Origin: Ciona savignyi
Lineage: Eukaryota > Chordata > Ascidiacea > Phlebobranchia > Cionidae
NCBI GenBank assembly: GCA_000149265.1
Contig: CH002585.1
Coordinates: forward strand, 173,238 to 237,237
Direction: 5' to 3'
DNA: 64,000 nucleotides
The notes under the pieces are model-generated. The model was not told the origin of the DNA, ran no database searches, and saw nothing but the letters and a program-made list of their open reading frames with translations. The translations under genes were made by a program, and so were the position numbers. How positions within the stretch are numbered: position 1 is the first letter of the stretch; each line of letters opens with the position of its first letter. Below are positions 1-12,900 of this stretch, piece after piece.

Positions 1-2
1 AC

Positions 3-3000
3 CACAATGGCGCTAAGGTTGTTAAAATATACAGCCACACCGATTACCATGACAGTCAAACACAGGGAGCCATTATTACCTTCAATGTAAATAGAGCGGA
101 CGGCAGGTAAGTGTATGTCTTTTATCCCATTGTATTTTTGGTCATAAAAATTGTAATAAACTCCAAGTGGTTTATTATGCTAAAATTTACTCTGCATAAA
201 ATGCTGAATATTTTTTTTATTAGAACCATCACTTAGTTGGAAATATTTTTTTGTTCGCATTAAATGATAAATAAATAATTGTGTGTATAGTAAGGAAAAG
301 CTTCAAAATTTTTTTTTCTACAATGTCCATAGGATGGGATATTCATGTTTATGATTTTTTGTATATGGGATAATGCAATGGGCGTTCATACATAAGCAAT
401 CATCATATACCTCGCGCCCACTATCAGGTTACTGGAGGTATTGCAGTGTGGTGCATAGTATTCACCTGTTCCTTTAATTTGGTAAAACCCATCAATCCAT
501 TGGGTTAAGGCAATGTCTGTAAAGTGCCTTGCCCAAGGACACGACATACCGACTAGTTTCGAACCTGCAACTCTTTAGCTGATAGGAGACCACTAAACCA
601 CCAAGCTAATCGGTCGGACAAATGTATATTAAGTAGTTTTGTAGATTTTTTTCTTCTGCAATTGTTATCACCAACGTACAACAGAAATGTTTCACTTGTT
701 ATTTTTAATTCACATGTTACCTATAGAATAAAAAACAATCCATCATATTCATCTTGTCACACTTACTGTCAATTTTGCAATAATACCTGTTTATGACTTT
801 ATATTTTGTTTCACTCTAACGTGTTCACTGTAAATTACCATAAAATGATAAGTTTTCTAAAGGTTTCGGCCTGTGCAGCATTGTATTTTTTTTATTATTT
901 ATTTATATAACTAAACACAAAGGGTGCAGCTGACTCTGTGACTTTTTGGTCTTTCGCTGCATCCTTTGCTGTACATTACTGTGCATTACTGTATATATTG
1001 TTGTCGTTCGTAAAATTGTGATTTAACATTAATTTAAAAAATAAACTAAACTAATAACTGTCCGATATTTTTTTTTTCGATTTATTCTGAATTTCTGCAG
1101 GCCTAAACAAAATCTGATAGTGAATTAAATTATAGCTGCATCGGATTCAATCACGTTCTTCAATTGGCCGCATCTAAAAACATCCACTTGAGGTCAGGAT
1201 GCTTCTGCAACGTAGGGGCCTGCGTGTCTATGTTGAATTTAACCCCAGAAAATATGAAAATAATTTTTCAGGTAATTTCTACACTTTAAATTATCAACCG
1301 TTTATTGAAAAAATTGAAAAATTAACGAAACATAATTAAAAATGGAGCATACTGAATGGTCTGATATATTTGAAAACATACGAATCTGGTGTAAGTTTTA
1401 AAATTGATATACTATGTGAAGCTGTTCAACTGATTATTCTCCCTATCTCTCCAATGCAAACTAACATTTACAAAAATGGCTGTCACTCAAAATTATGCCA
1501 CAGAAAGTCTAAGATTTTTTTGAACTTTTTAAACTGGGATTTGCAATCTAAATTTAAGCCCTAAACATATTTTTTGTGAAATTTTGAGCTGATACCCCTC
1601 CGTATATCGGAAACTTTCTTTCCAAAAAACAGTTAAAATGCACAATCAACACCTTTGTTGTACAAAGCACTGCTCCACTATTACAAACTTCAAGGTGAAA
1701 CAAGAAACACCAACGCGCAGCCTAGCACATGCTTTCAACCATACAAACATTGAGTATTCACCACCATTGTTACTCAGCCAAACACTCATTTAAATACCAT
1801 GACTAAGACAGTACCCCATACAGAACCGGCCACACACACAGATCAGCTTAATCCATTGTCCACAATCTATAACAAGATCGTCTGTATTCGCAGAGTGGTC
1901 ATTCGTGTGGGGACCATATAGACATTGTGGATGGAAAGCCAGTTGGAGCCATTCGTGCGTCTCTTGGGTATATGTCGTCTGCAAGAGATGTGGACTCCCT
2001 CGTACAGTTTATCAAAGAATGCTTTTTGCAGGTAACATATGGTTAATGTAAGGTTTAACGGTAACGTCATTTTTTTTCTCCAATATACCGTGTCTATTCA
2101 CTGACTTGTTTTAACTACTGTTTTAACTAATCCTTTGGGTTCAGGTAATGTCCGTTAAGAGTCTTGCCCAAGGACACAACCGACTCGCTAGCGACCAGTT
2201 TCGAACCTGCAACCTTTCGGCTGAAATGCGACACACTAAACCACCAAGCTTAGCGGTCAGACAACTTATGGGTCTAGGAGATGTTCTTTACACATGTTTT
2301 AATTACCATATCATTATGAAGTTGTCGTAAATAAGTTCTATATCGACAGGAAAATAATTTGTCGGCGGAAGTAAATGATGAAGTGTATTATGATGCCCGA
2401 TCTTCAGTAAGCGACTCATCAAAAGCTTTAACCTTGGAGAAGATATTCCTGTACCCTGTTAAATCATGCAGGGCGATTGAGGTGAGCTTCCGATTTGTCC
2501 GACCGATTAGCTTGGTGGATTTGTTTGTGACGCACGCTGTGCGAGTAAGAATTTACTCTTGCAAATAATAAACTAATTAACTTCTTACTACAACTGTTTA
2601 CTATTCAAGGCGTATATGGGAATAAAATACAAATCCTCATCATTGCGACCGTTTTTCTTATGCATATGGTGCGTCCGAATACTAGGAATGTAATTACTCA
2701 CATGAGCTTCCACACCCGAATTCCTAAGTCTTTTTTTACTCGCCATAAATTTGATGGATTTTTGGCCCTGCTTTATTACATACATTGCACTGTGTATAGA
2801 TCTGGTAACCTAACAGTGCGTGCATGGGTTTCTGCTATGATATTACGCCCCAAATTTTCCACCACCAGGATAACAAGGGAAATACGATACATTAATTTGG
2901 CCGTCTATGCACCAGGAAAATACCATTTCCTGAACTAGAAAATTATCCCAATCTAAACTAAAGTTTACCTTAAAGTAGGAAAATACCAGACTAATAAATT

Positions 3001-5249
3001 ACAGCCATTTTTTTCTCTAATTAGACTTTTTTAATAAATTAGGTGAAACAGTGGACATTGTGCGAAACTGGGCTCACTCACGATAGAATGTGGATGATTG
3101 TGAACGATTATGGGGTTTGTTTGACACAAAAGCGCGAAAACTTACTCGCGTTAATCCAGCCAAGCATAGACCTAGAAGCTGGCACTTTAACCCTGGAGTA
3201 AGTGGTTGTTTTGTTTATATGTCGGAGTTGAATGTGTTGTTTGTATCTTGGAGGTTGGAAAAATCCACATAGAATAGGATATTTAGTTTATCCCCGTGAA
3301 TGGGAAAACCAAGGGGGTTAACACACGGGTAATCGTCATATTAGCTCGCACCCACTGTCGGGTTACCGGAGCTATTGCAGTGTGCTGTGTATGATTCACA
3401 CAATCTTTCAATTTGGTAGAACCCCCTAATCCACTGGGTTCTGGCAATTTCCGTTATATCCTATCATATCTAAAGTGTCTTTTTTTGTTTTATTACATGG
3501 GTAAGTTGGTATTCTATTCACTAACAATTCAACAACAGTTTCTGCTTTCTGAAGGGTGACATGTTTTAAATTCCATTCTCTTTGTTACTAGGATATGTTA
3601 TCTCCTTTACACCTGAAAAGCAGTGAATCCATCATACCTTTGTGTTTTAACACCTATTCATGTCCAGATCTGAATCATATGGAAGCGTTGAGGTCCCTTT
3701 GAACGCAGATGATCGAATGGATGCCTCGGTAGACATCAATGTGTGTGAAAGTAAAGTCTGTGGTGACAGGTTTGTACTCTGAATCGCTGGGTTGCAGATT
3801 CTAAACTGGTCGCTATTTAGTTGCTTGTGTCCTTTAGAAGGACACTTAGCAAATTTGCCGGACACTTAGCAAATTTGCCAAATTAAAGGATCCTGTGTAT
3901 TATACACAACACACTGCAATAGCTCCGGTAACCCGACGATGGGCGCAAGGTGATCAGACGATTGCCCGTGTGTTAACCCCCTTGGTTTTCCCATTCACGG
4001 AGTTAAGCATGAATATCCTATCCTATCCTATCCTACTGGGATATATTCTATTCATTATAAATTAGTGTTGTATAAATTTAATATAAATTAATTCTTTCTC
4101 ACAAACGGATAAAGGTATTTCGATTGGATCTAGATAAAATGCATGTTTTTTTTCATTCTACATACTCATTTTTAACCAAAATTTTTGCTTTCAAAAATAA
4201 CCAAACGGTTATGAGTTTTAAACGGATTTGAAACTATTTGTAGGAAAATAACGGATTATTTCATTGCAGCTTACTTGATAAATATCGGTTTTTAATCTAT
4301 TATCTTTATGGCCCGACTGGTTAGCCGATTTGTAGTCACCAGTCATAAGTTTAATAATCAGAACCGTCGGATAGTTAGTCAGCCATTTCCTTAAACAAGG
4401 CTGTTGTATAAGGTATCGTGATAACCCGACAGTGGTCCGTATTCTGATTGATATTTTACATGGTTAACACGAGATGCATGTCCTTATAATTAACAACTCT
4501 GCAGTAAAGATACCGTTTTGACCCAAAATTTGAGAATTGCTCATGGCATAATAGTCCCTGCGTGTTTCCATTAACGGGAATAAAACCTGAATGTTTTGGT
4601 CTTAAAGCATAACAGGCTTGCTAAACACAATATAACATTATTTATTGTTATTTGATCGTTTTATTTTTCCAGGGTGTCTGGTTATGACTGTGGGGAAAAG
4701 GTAAGCAAATGGCTTTCGGAATTTCTTGGATACAAATGCTATCTCATTAGGAAGAACAACGAAACTAGATTTGCGAAGAAAAGGAAGGAAATTGAGAATT
4801 GCAGCAACCAAACCCTGGCACTGACTAACGGAGCACAATATCTCATGTTAACAAGTAGCTCTGTAAAGTTCCTGCAAGAGAAAATTAATTCTCAGCTCAG
4901 TGAAGATGGCTCTAAGCTTGGATTTGATGAAATTGTTGACCGATTTCGCTGTAATTTTTTAGTTTCTGGGTGCAAAGCCTTTGAAGAGGAATCCTGGTCG
5001 AAAATCTTTATTCGAAACCAAGCGAATGTGGTCAAATTTATGTGTTCTGGACTCAGCAACAGGTGCAGTATGATATGCGTCGATAAAACCGGACAAAAAG
5101 GTTTGGAACCTTTGCGAACACTAGGAACGCTGCCACCTTCACCCTATCTTCATAAAAAGCAGAATCGCAGAAACCATTTTGGTGTTTACCTCAATTCTGA
5201 CAGTTCAAACCTCACAATCAAAGTTGGCGATTCTGTATCTGTATTTTAA
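3..5249 (+). CDS. MOCOS: Molybdenum cofactor sulfurase, C-terminal exons (5' end outside window)
   Basis: MOCOS transfers a persulfide sulfur onto the molybdenum cofactor of xanthine dehydrogenase and aldehyde oxidase. I read seven GT-AG exons with compatible phases: 3-106 (partial), 1136-1271, 1894-2031, 2350-2481, 3043-3197, 3668-3769 and 4673-5249 (stop TAA). They encode about 447 residues, roughly the C-terminal half of the usual 800-900. Exon 1136-1271 carries the NifS-like motif GCFCNVGAC, whose cysteine is the family's persulfide carrier; 1894-2031 continues with CGDHIDIVDGKP and GYMSS. Exon 2350-2481 opens the MOSC N-terminal beta-barrel domain (LEKIFLYPVKSCRAIE), 3043-3197 contains CETGLTHDRMWMIV, and 4673-5249 is the MOSC domain (CGEKVSKWL, near-C-terminal VGDSVSVF). 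The PLP-binding part lies upstream of base 1. The gene is convergent with SRSF1. Its introns hold several SINE fragments. Introns 1 and 6 are the longest; the start codon is not in the window. Confidence 0.95.
331..618 (-). repeat. tRNA-derived SINE, near full length
   Basis: One of about 16 copies in the window of the same ~290-bp element. In the sense direction it starts with a tRNA-like head: a box A resembling TTAGCTTGGTGG, then box B GGTTCGAAAC about 35 bases later. A unique body follows, including TGTCCTTGGGCAAGG, then a tail of short TATCC-type repeats. This copy is reversed, with the tail at 331 and the tRNA-like head ending near 618, inside MOCOS intron 1. The layout matches tRNA-derived SINEs described from Ciona, but the family name is not verified. 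Confidence 0.85.
2129..2270 (-). repeat. SINE fragment (tRNA-like head half)
   Basis: Only the tRNA-like head and the adjoining body, with the CCTTGGGCAAGG-type block reversed, remain. It sits in the MOCOS intron between exons 1894-2031 and 2350-2481. Confidence 0.8.
2498..2545 (+). repeat. SINE head fragment
   Basis: A short match to the first ~45 bases of the SINE (TCCGACCGATTAGCTTGGTG), just after the donor of MOCOS exon 2350-2481. No body or tail follows. Confidence 0.6.
3277..3466 (-). repeat. SINE fragment (tail and body)
   Basis: A 3'-half copy in reverse orientation without the tRNA-like head, in the MOCOS intron after exon 3043-3197. Confidence 0.8.
3785..4036 (+). repeat. SINE copy with tail and internal 20-bp duplication
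   Basis: A sense copy that begins within 20 bases of the donor of MOCOS exon 3668-3769. A 20-base segment ending in AAATTTGCC occurs twice in tandem near 3840-3879, which is not seen in the other copies. The 3' tail is a clear run of TATCC repeats at 4016-4036. Confidence 0.85.
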
Positions 5250-6918
5250 GTTTTTGCTTTTTAAATTTTAATGCAATTTTCTTCAACTTGTTTATGCATA
5301 TAATTTTGTCTAAACGCAGTGTTATTTTGAAATTTAATTTATTGACAATCATATGCAATTTGCTACGGGGACAAATGTCATTTTGCATTGTGCTAAAGTT
5401 GAATCAAAATTTATTACTTTGTATGTAATGTGTGAGAAAAGGTAATGGTGGTATTTATACAAGTCTATCACGTAACTCTTGCCCACTGTCAAAATATATG
5501 TAGTGCATTATTGGATCAACATCTAAATTCTAAAGGGTTTTGGGATAACATCCGTGATAAGCTAATCGATTGTATTCTTGCTTGTTCCTTATTAAGTTAG
5601 CATGTAAAAAATCTTGCAGACTACACACTACAATTCATTTCATAACCAGACTGTGGGCAGGTTATGTCATAGACTCGAAACTGGTCGTTAGCGAGTCGAT
5701 TGTGTCCTTGGGCAAGCCACTTAAGAACCTAGTGGAAAGATGGGTTCCACTAAATTAAGAAACGTCTGAATCCTACACAACACATTGCAAAAGCTCGGGT
5801 ACTAACCCGACAGTGGGCATGAGGTGATCTAACGATTGCCTGTGATTAAACCCCATTTACAGATAAAACTTGCATATTACCTGTGTAGTAATCCCACCCT
5901 TAACTAAATTACTATTAAATTTGCCTCAACTTTCTAATATAGTTAGTAATTTTGATTGATCAACCCCGTTTTAAATTGTTTTAATTGATTCTAGCTACAA
6001 CTCCATTAACTCTGGTATCATGATCGTTCAAATATACTCTGTGTGTGGTATCTTCTAACGATAAATATTCTTCAAATTTTTCGACCCTTTTAACCACACT
6101 AAACGAAATAAATAATCAGGAAACATTTTGGATTCATTTTTTATTAAAGTCTATGTACAATCAGCACTTCTCTGCTTATTAAGAAAGTTATTTACAGTAA
6201 TTCCTACAAATCCTATCCAGTTCTCCTTTCCAGATTCGAATTTCCTGATAAAAGACAATTTATCCGTAAAATCCTGTCCTTAAAGTCTATCCGTTATATC
6301 CTGTCAGTTTATGTTCACGTTATCTCCATATCCAAAGTAATCTACGGTAAAAATGCATAAAACTGTTAGAATTGGCATAATCAATCATACTGGTAACAAA
6401 GCTATAAAAGCAGACATTGCTATTGATAAAATGCAATTTTCAACTCCAAATTATTACCATATACATGATGCAAACAGTTTGGAAACCGATAATTTTTGTC
6501 CATATAATAGTTCGGTTACAAAATTTATAGTTACAAAATTGTGTAGAAATTAACAATATTTATTATGTAACGCTAACCTATTTTCCATATCCAAAAGGGG
6601 TCCAATGGTAAAATCCAGTTATTCCTCGATTTTAAGGCAATTTGATGGTGCAAATTAAACCAGGTTCTTTTCTTTAATCCTAGTCCAAGATACTGTGTTT
6701 AAAGAGGAAAATTACTTCAATTATATTCAGTTGGTAGCAGTCTAAAAGAATGATTTATAGGAATTTAGAGCCCTACCGCCAAATAAGGGCCTATAGTAAA
6801 TGCAGATTTGGATTTCGGCAAAACCATGGAAGATATTTTACTGCTTTTACAAAATTTAAAATGTTTTTTTTTGGAGAGGGAATTTCACCACATTATAATA
6901 GTTGGAAGATGGAAATCT
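5250..6918. other. Convergent intergenic region between MOCOS and SRSF1
   Basis: AT-rich sequence between the MOCOS stop and the SRSF1 stop, which face each other. It should hold both 3' untranslated regions. I see one SINE copy and no coding region. Short ORFs here have no recognisable motif. Confidence 0.6.
5668..5880 (+). repeat. Diverged SINE copy
   Basis: A sense copy starting around box B (TCGAAACTGGTCG) and running to a degraded tail. It has more substitutions than most copies in the window. Confidence 0.75.
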
Positions 6919-9900
6919 TTAACGAGAGCGTGATCGCCTTGGTGAATTTGAGTACGACCGGCGCTTGGGGGAGTTAGACCGCGACCGAGATCGATATCGT
7001 GGGGAGTAAGATGGGGAACGGCGTCGATCTCTGCTCCTTGAACGTGATCTTCGTGGAGATTGGGAGCCTTCGATCTTCACCCTGACGTAAGCTGTTTCGC
7101 CCTGGATACATAGGGATCAGGGATGTAAGAATAGCTTTTTTTGCGGGGGGAAAAGCAAAAGTCAAAATAGTGTTCCAACAAAACCTGTACATTAGTTACG
7201 ACACACTTTTTGGAGAATCAAACTATATTTCCACTTATTTAAAGGGGAACTGAAGTCAATTTTAAGAATATCTTAATAAATGGAAAAAACTACGCTGATT
7301 TCAAAAATCAAATCGGTTTCTTCCAATATTTTTTTGTTAAAGAGTTATGAGCAAAAATGCATTTCATTTTATGTTAGGGGATCTCCCGTATTACGTCATT
7401 GACGTTGTTGAGATTTCGTGCCTATATGCATTGTATACAATCATGTGCCAGTTTAGAGGTGAATTAGTAACAAACAGCGCCTGCAGGAGCGTTGTATTTT
7501 CGTTTTTTTTATGGAGACTTAGCATAACACTTGTCATATAGCCTTACTGAACCAATGTACATGGTGACAGCTTACTTTAAGCGCGGTCATTAAGGCCTGC
7601 ACGGTCCTGGACCTAAGCTGAATGCTGAGGTATACAGGTCTCGTATTTAAATGACTTTAGAATAATAAGTCTTAGCAATTTATATCATAAATCATAAAAG
7701 TGAAGACAGAACAAGAAAACTTTAACAGAATGCATTAAACTGTAACTGCCAGCAATTTATATAAATAAACCAGCCATCAATCAAAGATTAGACTATGCGG
7801 TGGGAAAAGCCTATTTCTTTCATGGTTTACATTGGCTGTTTGTATAATGTTTTGCTGTTGTGTATGTGGTGCATTTAATGTCTGCTGTTATTGAAACTGA
7901 GCATTAGCCTACTGGTTGAGAATACCACTTATTGCATAAACCAGTTAATCCACAGTTGAGTAGCCAATGTGTAGTATGACAATAAGTACCCAGCAAGCAC
8001 TCAGATAAGTGAAGAATATATATAATAGATCTGTACTTAACTACCCAAATAAGTTAATAAGAATATACCACTTTTCCAATTTAGTTCTTTTAATTAGATA
8101 TTGTAAAATGCCTAAAGTTAAGCCACTGAGAAGGAAGGAAGAGTGATTGGAGCATATTGTTTTGCTCCGGGATGTACAAATTCCTATTACAGCACACGAA
8201 ATTCCAATCCACCTGTGCTCTTCCATCGATTTCCTCACAACGACAAAAAACAGATGAAGCAATGGATACAACAATGCAAGCGTTCTAAACTACCTGGAAA
8301 AAGAACCACAGTGTGTAGTGCACATATTTGTGACAAGGATTATCATAGTAAAATTGTATTTGACTCCAATGGAGTGGCCAAGATGATGAAAACAAACCAC
8401 TTGGTGAAAAATACAGTTCCAACAGTTTTTAATTTTTCTGATTATGATTTTAAACATAGTGATCAACCCAGTACATCAAGTGCAACTTCAAGAACTTCTT
8501 TATCCAAGTAGATAATTGAAAAATAAGGGCTTTTAGTAGTGCAAGTCCAGTGTGGTGTTATTTTGTGTACAAATGCATGTACATTCGTGCAGCATAAACA
8601 TTCTTGCGGTGTGTCCATAAGAATACAGTTTTTGCAACGGCACCAAGTCATGTCAATAGGTAATGTTGCTAAATAAACATTTTCTTCTATAGGGCTTGCA
8701 TTTTCAATGATACTTTCAGACGTTTTCCTTGGTTTAAACGCATATGACTGAATTTGTGTTATTTTATTGTGTACAATACAATTTCTTTCATCCATGCCAG
8801 AATGCTGAAAACTGTCATCCATTTTAGTGTTACAACATTAACTTAAATTTACTCTAGAAATGAAGAAAACAAAAGAAATTAGTTACAACTTCTATGCATA
8901 TGTATACCAAATCCCTCACACTTCTCAGTTTGTAGCCTAGGGGTTGATAATAACATTGCTAGTCTATATTGCAGATTATAGCTATATATTGAAAAGCAAC
9001 AATCATGAAAGAAATAGGCTGTTCCCACCGCATAGTCTGATCTTTGATTGATGGCTGGTTTATTTCTATAAATTGCTGGCAGTTACAGTTTACTGCCTCC
9101 TGTTCTAGTTTTCTTGTTCTGTCTTCACTTCTATGATTTATGATATAAATTGCTAAGACTTATTATTCTAAAGTCATTTAAATACGAGACCTGTATACCT
9201 CAGCATTCAGCTTAGGTCCAGGATCGTGCAGGCCTGAATGAGCGCGCTTTAGGTAAGCTGTCACGCGCGTACATTGGTTCAGTTAGGCTATATGACAAGT
9301 GTTATGCTAAGTCTCCATAAAAAAACAAAAATACAACGCTCCTGCAGGCGCTTCTGTTACTAATTCACCTCTAAACTGGCACATGATTGTGTACAATGCA
9401 TATAGGCACGAAATCTCAACAACGTCAATGACGTAATACGGGAAATCCCCTAACATAAAATGAAATGCATTTTTGCTCATAACTCTTTAACAAAAAAATA
9501 TTGGAAGAAACTGATTTGATTTTTGAAATCAGCGTAGTTTTTTCCATTTATTAAGATATTCTTAAAATTGACTTCAGTTCCCCTTTAATGGTCTTCAAAT
9601 GGATTCATTCTCCTCTGCCTTAACGTGTTCCTTACAGCAAGTGTATCATTTATATAAACAGATTTGGGGAACGACTACCAGTAATAAGTATCTTTTTTAG
9701 AGGGGGTTATTTGATCAAACTGATAGAAAACTTGTCTAACATACGACTTGCACACATTTCTTTAATGCCCAAATGCTACAGAAAACCACAATATAAGACA
9801 ATAACTGCAAGGTAAGTACCAGTACCAAGTGGGTGAAAACAACCAAGTCAATTATGTGAGTTAAATCAAAATCGTTTTCAGCACACTGCAAAAAATCTGG

Positions 9901-12900
9901 TAACCCGCCTCTTGGGAAAGAGATAACTATTTTATTTTAGATTCCATACCTTATCATGTCTAATTAAGTTTGCCTTACCTCGTGTGACCGAAACTTTGTG
10001 TCGTCCAAGTGTTTTACTGCAAACTTCATGTCATCTCGGTTGACAAACTCGACGACGCCGGTCCCATCCCTGTACACATCAGCATAGCAGACATCGCCAG
10101 CTTCTCGCATGTGATCCTTGAGGTCCTGCCAGCTGCCCGTTGCAGGAAGACCTTGAGGAGTTTAGTGAAGGATTGATAAGAATATACCCCGAGATATTGA
10201 AAGAAGACAGAAAAAATGCACTTAAACAACTAAGGTTGGTTTTGTCTTGACCGGGGATTATGACTAGGGATTGCTGGAGTATACAGCATCATAATATAAG
10301 ATTGTTATACTACCAGATTTAAACAGTTGTTACGTCATACAAACTACAGTGCGCGCTATGTGTACTCTCGTTTCTCGCGCTACTTGCATGCGCTTCCACA
10401 GGCAATTTAATTCTTACTCGACCCAAATTTAATGGATTTTTGGCCCTGGGAGTGTATTGCTACAAATACAAGCGCACACTTTTGCGAGTGAGACTTAAAC
10501 TGGCAGTTGGTTTAACTGTCTAGATGGGAGCCAAAGGTTGGATTAAGCATGCATGAGCAGGACTTGAAAAATGTTCTTTAACCCGGCTAGGTTCTAAATG
10601 TCCAAATTGGAGCCAAGGACTCGGATACTGGTATACGAAAGGAAGCCTTATCACACAGGAAATCATCAGATTACTTCAACCATCATGTTAGGGGTAGGAT
10701 AGGATATTCATGTTTATCCCCGTATATGGAAAAACCAAGGGACGTTAACACATAGGCAATCGTCATGTCGCGCCCACCGTCGGGTTACCGGAGCTATTGC
10801 TGTGTGTTGTATATGATAGACATGTTCCTTTAATTTAGTAAAATCCATTATTTCGCTGGGTTCAGGCAATGTCCTTAAAGTGCCCTTCCCAAGGACACAA
10901 CCGTCTAGCTAGCGACCAGTTTCGCACCTGCAACCTTTCCATTAAAAGGCGGTGCACTTAACCGCTAGACCGTACCGACCATGTTCTTAACCAGATTCCT
11001 CTATTTTTCAATTAGTATGCGACAAACTTTAAAGAAAGATACAAGGTAAGATGACAAGTATAATTGAATTCAAACATTGATATCAATAGATGGTTTCAAG
11101 TTACCGGACACCATGACCCGGAAATCCGTTCTTCTAGAAGGGGGACCCCCTCTTGGCCTGAAACTTGACATCCCATAGGAAGGTCGCTGGAAAGGTCCAT
11201 TTCCCCTTGGATGCTCCACCCTCAACTTGTAACCATCAAAGTTATATCCGTTTCTTCCTCTGACTGCATCTTNNNNNNNNNNNNNNNNNNNNNNNNNNNN
11301 NNNNNNNNNNNNNNNNNNNNNNNNNNNNNNNNNNNNNNNNNNNNNNNNNNNNNNNNNNNNNNNNNNNNNNNNCTGTGTAATAATGTTGTCATTTATTGTC
11401 AAAGTTTCGGCTAAAAATTGTTGAGATTGAGACCATCGGCTTGCTACTTGCTTGTGTTCTTAAGATAGGAAGTTGACCTTCGTTTAAATGTCAAAGTGTC
11501 AGCTATACGTTTTTGAGACTGAAACCATCGGTTTGCTATTTACTTTGTGTTCTTAAGCTAGTCAGTTGAAAAATGTTGCTTAAATCGACTGGATTACTTG
11601 CATAAACGAGAATAAGAGCTATTTAGTATGGTTAAAGACATTAAAATATATCTAAATACCTCCAATTGACGAGTAATCATTTAATTCATATCAATGCTGC
11701 TTGCATTAAACGTAAATTACAGTTTGTAGTACGGTATGCAGAGTTTATGCATTACCGGTAAGTGTTTATTTTAGCAACCAAAAGAAATACCAACATAGAA
11801 AGTAAGTTAGGCTGCTGGATACATTCACCATTATGGTAGTTATATTTGACCTGTTTTTACAAAAATGGGATAGAAAAAAAACAAGTGCGTTATATGAGCA
11901 AATAACATTCCAACAAACCACTAAACACCAGTTACAAAAGCATCACTAATTGTAACAAAGCATGCATTTCAAAAGGCAAAAATTGTAAATTAATATTTTT
12001 GGTGTAAAGAAACAAAAAGGAGTCGTTTTAGGAAAAATTGCGTTGTCCACTAAATAGTTTTTTTTACATTCCATTGTCATACTGAGACTGAAAAACCAGC
12101 ATATAGTAGGGAAAATCCAAAAGGAGACAGTAAGTACGGAAACTGCACACCAAAATAAAAATCATTAAATTAAGTTTAGTTTAAGGGCTGGGCATATTAG
12201 CGTTCTTGGGCGCCTCTAAATACTACAGGATCGCTTGGAACTCTAACCCTCCAACTGATCCTGTAGTAATTAGAGGTACCGATCGTTCTGGGGTAAAGAG
12301 AAGTGTTTGGGGCAAGTGTACAATAAGATTCCATTGTTTTAGCAAGCAGTTTTTCTACTTCTCCTTTACAAGTGTTACCTTTTTTAGTGTAAACCTTTAA
12401 AATGATTGCCGTCTTACCGGGAAAAACTAAAAGCAGGGAAACTGCACACTTAAATGAATATTAAGGCATTAGAGATAGTTTTAAACATGGTGTTAAAGTT
12501 AGGGTTAGTTCTGGGGTTGAGATTAGTGTTTAGGGAAGGGTTAAAATTACTTTCCATAGTTTTGGTAAGCATTTTCCCTCATTTTTGTATTGCCCATATA
12601 ATTGGGGCAACGCTAAAAGGAGGGAAAGCTGGAAGATGGGAAGGAGGGAAACTGCTCACTAAATTTACGGAAACGAATTTTAACAGATGCGACTAGGGAC
12701 GGAACGGTAGTCTGATTTTTCTCTGCTGGGTGGCGCTATTTATTTTTTTGGAATTATCTGGGGAGTAACTATTTTCGATATTAATGTTAGGGTTGGGGTT
12801 AAAGTTAGTTCTGGGGTTGAGATTAGTGTTTGGGACAGGGTTAGAATTACTTTCTATAGCAATCTAAGTGATCTAAGCGGTCCTGTAGTATTTAGAGGCA

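Larger units (their letters stand above)
7243..9584. mobile_element. Kolobok-like DNA transposon with 583-bp terminal inverted repeats
   Basis: A complete 2,342-bp element in the last SRSF1 intron. The ends are inverted copies starting AGGGGAACTGAAGTC. The left arm runs 7243 to about 7825 and the right arm about 9003 to 9584, with few differences by eye. TTAA flanks both sides (7239-7242 and 9585-9588), which is the target duplication expected for Kolobok or piggyBac. The AGGGG terminus and the encoded THAP finger favour Kolobok. The centre (about 7826-9002) has room only for two short convergent ORFs, so no full transposase is present and this is probably a non-autonomous derivative. Superfamily assignment is an inference from the ends and THAP domain. 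Confidence 0.85.

Noticed and set aside
8041-8274. 77-codon hydrophobic minus-strand ORF in the transposon
   Set aside because: Antisense to the THAP domain, whose zinc ligands make the plus frame the coding one.
12454-12560. Telomere-like TTAGGG runs
   Set aside because: The GGGTTAG motifs are part of a dispersed MITE-like repeat and never form tandem TTAGGG arrays.
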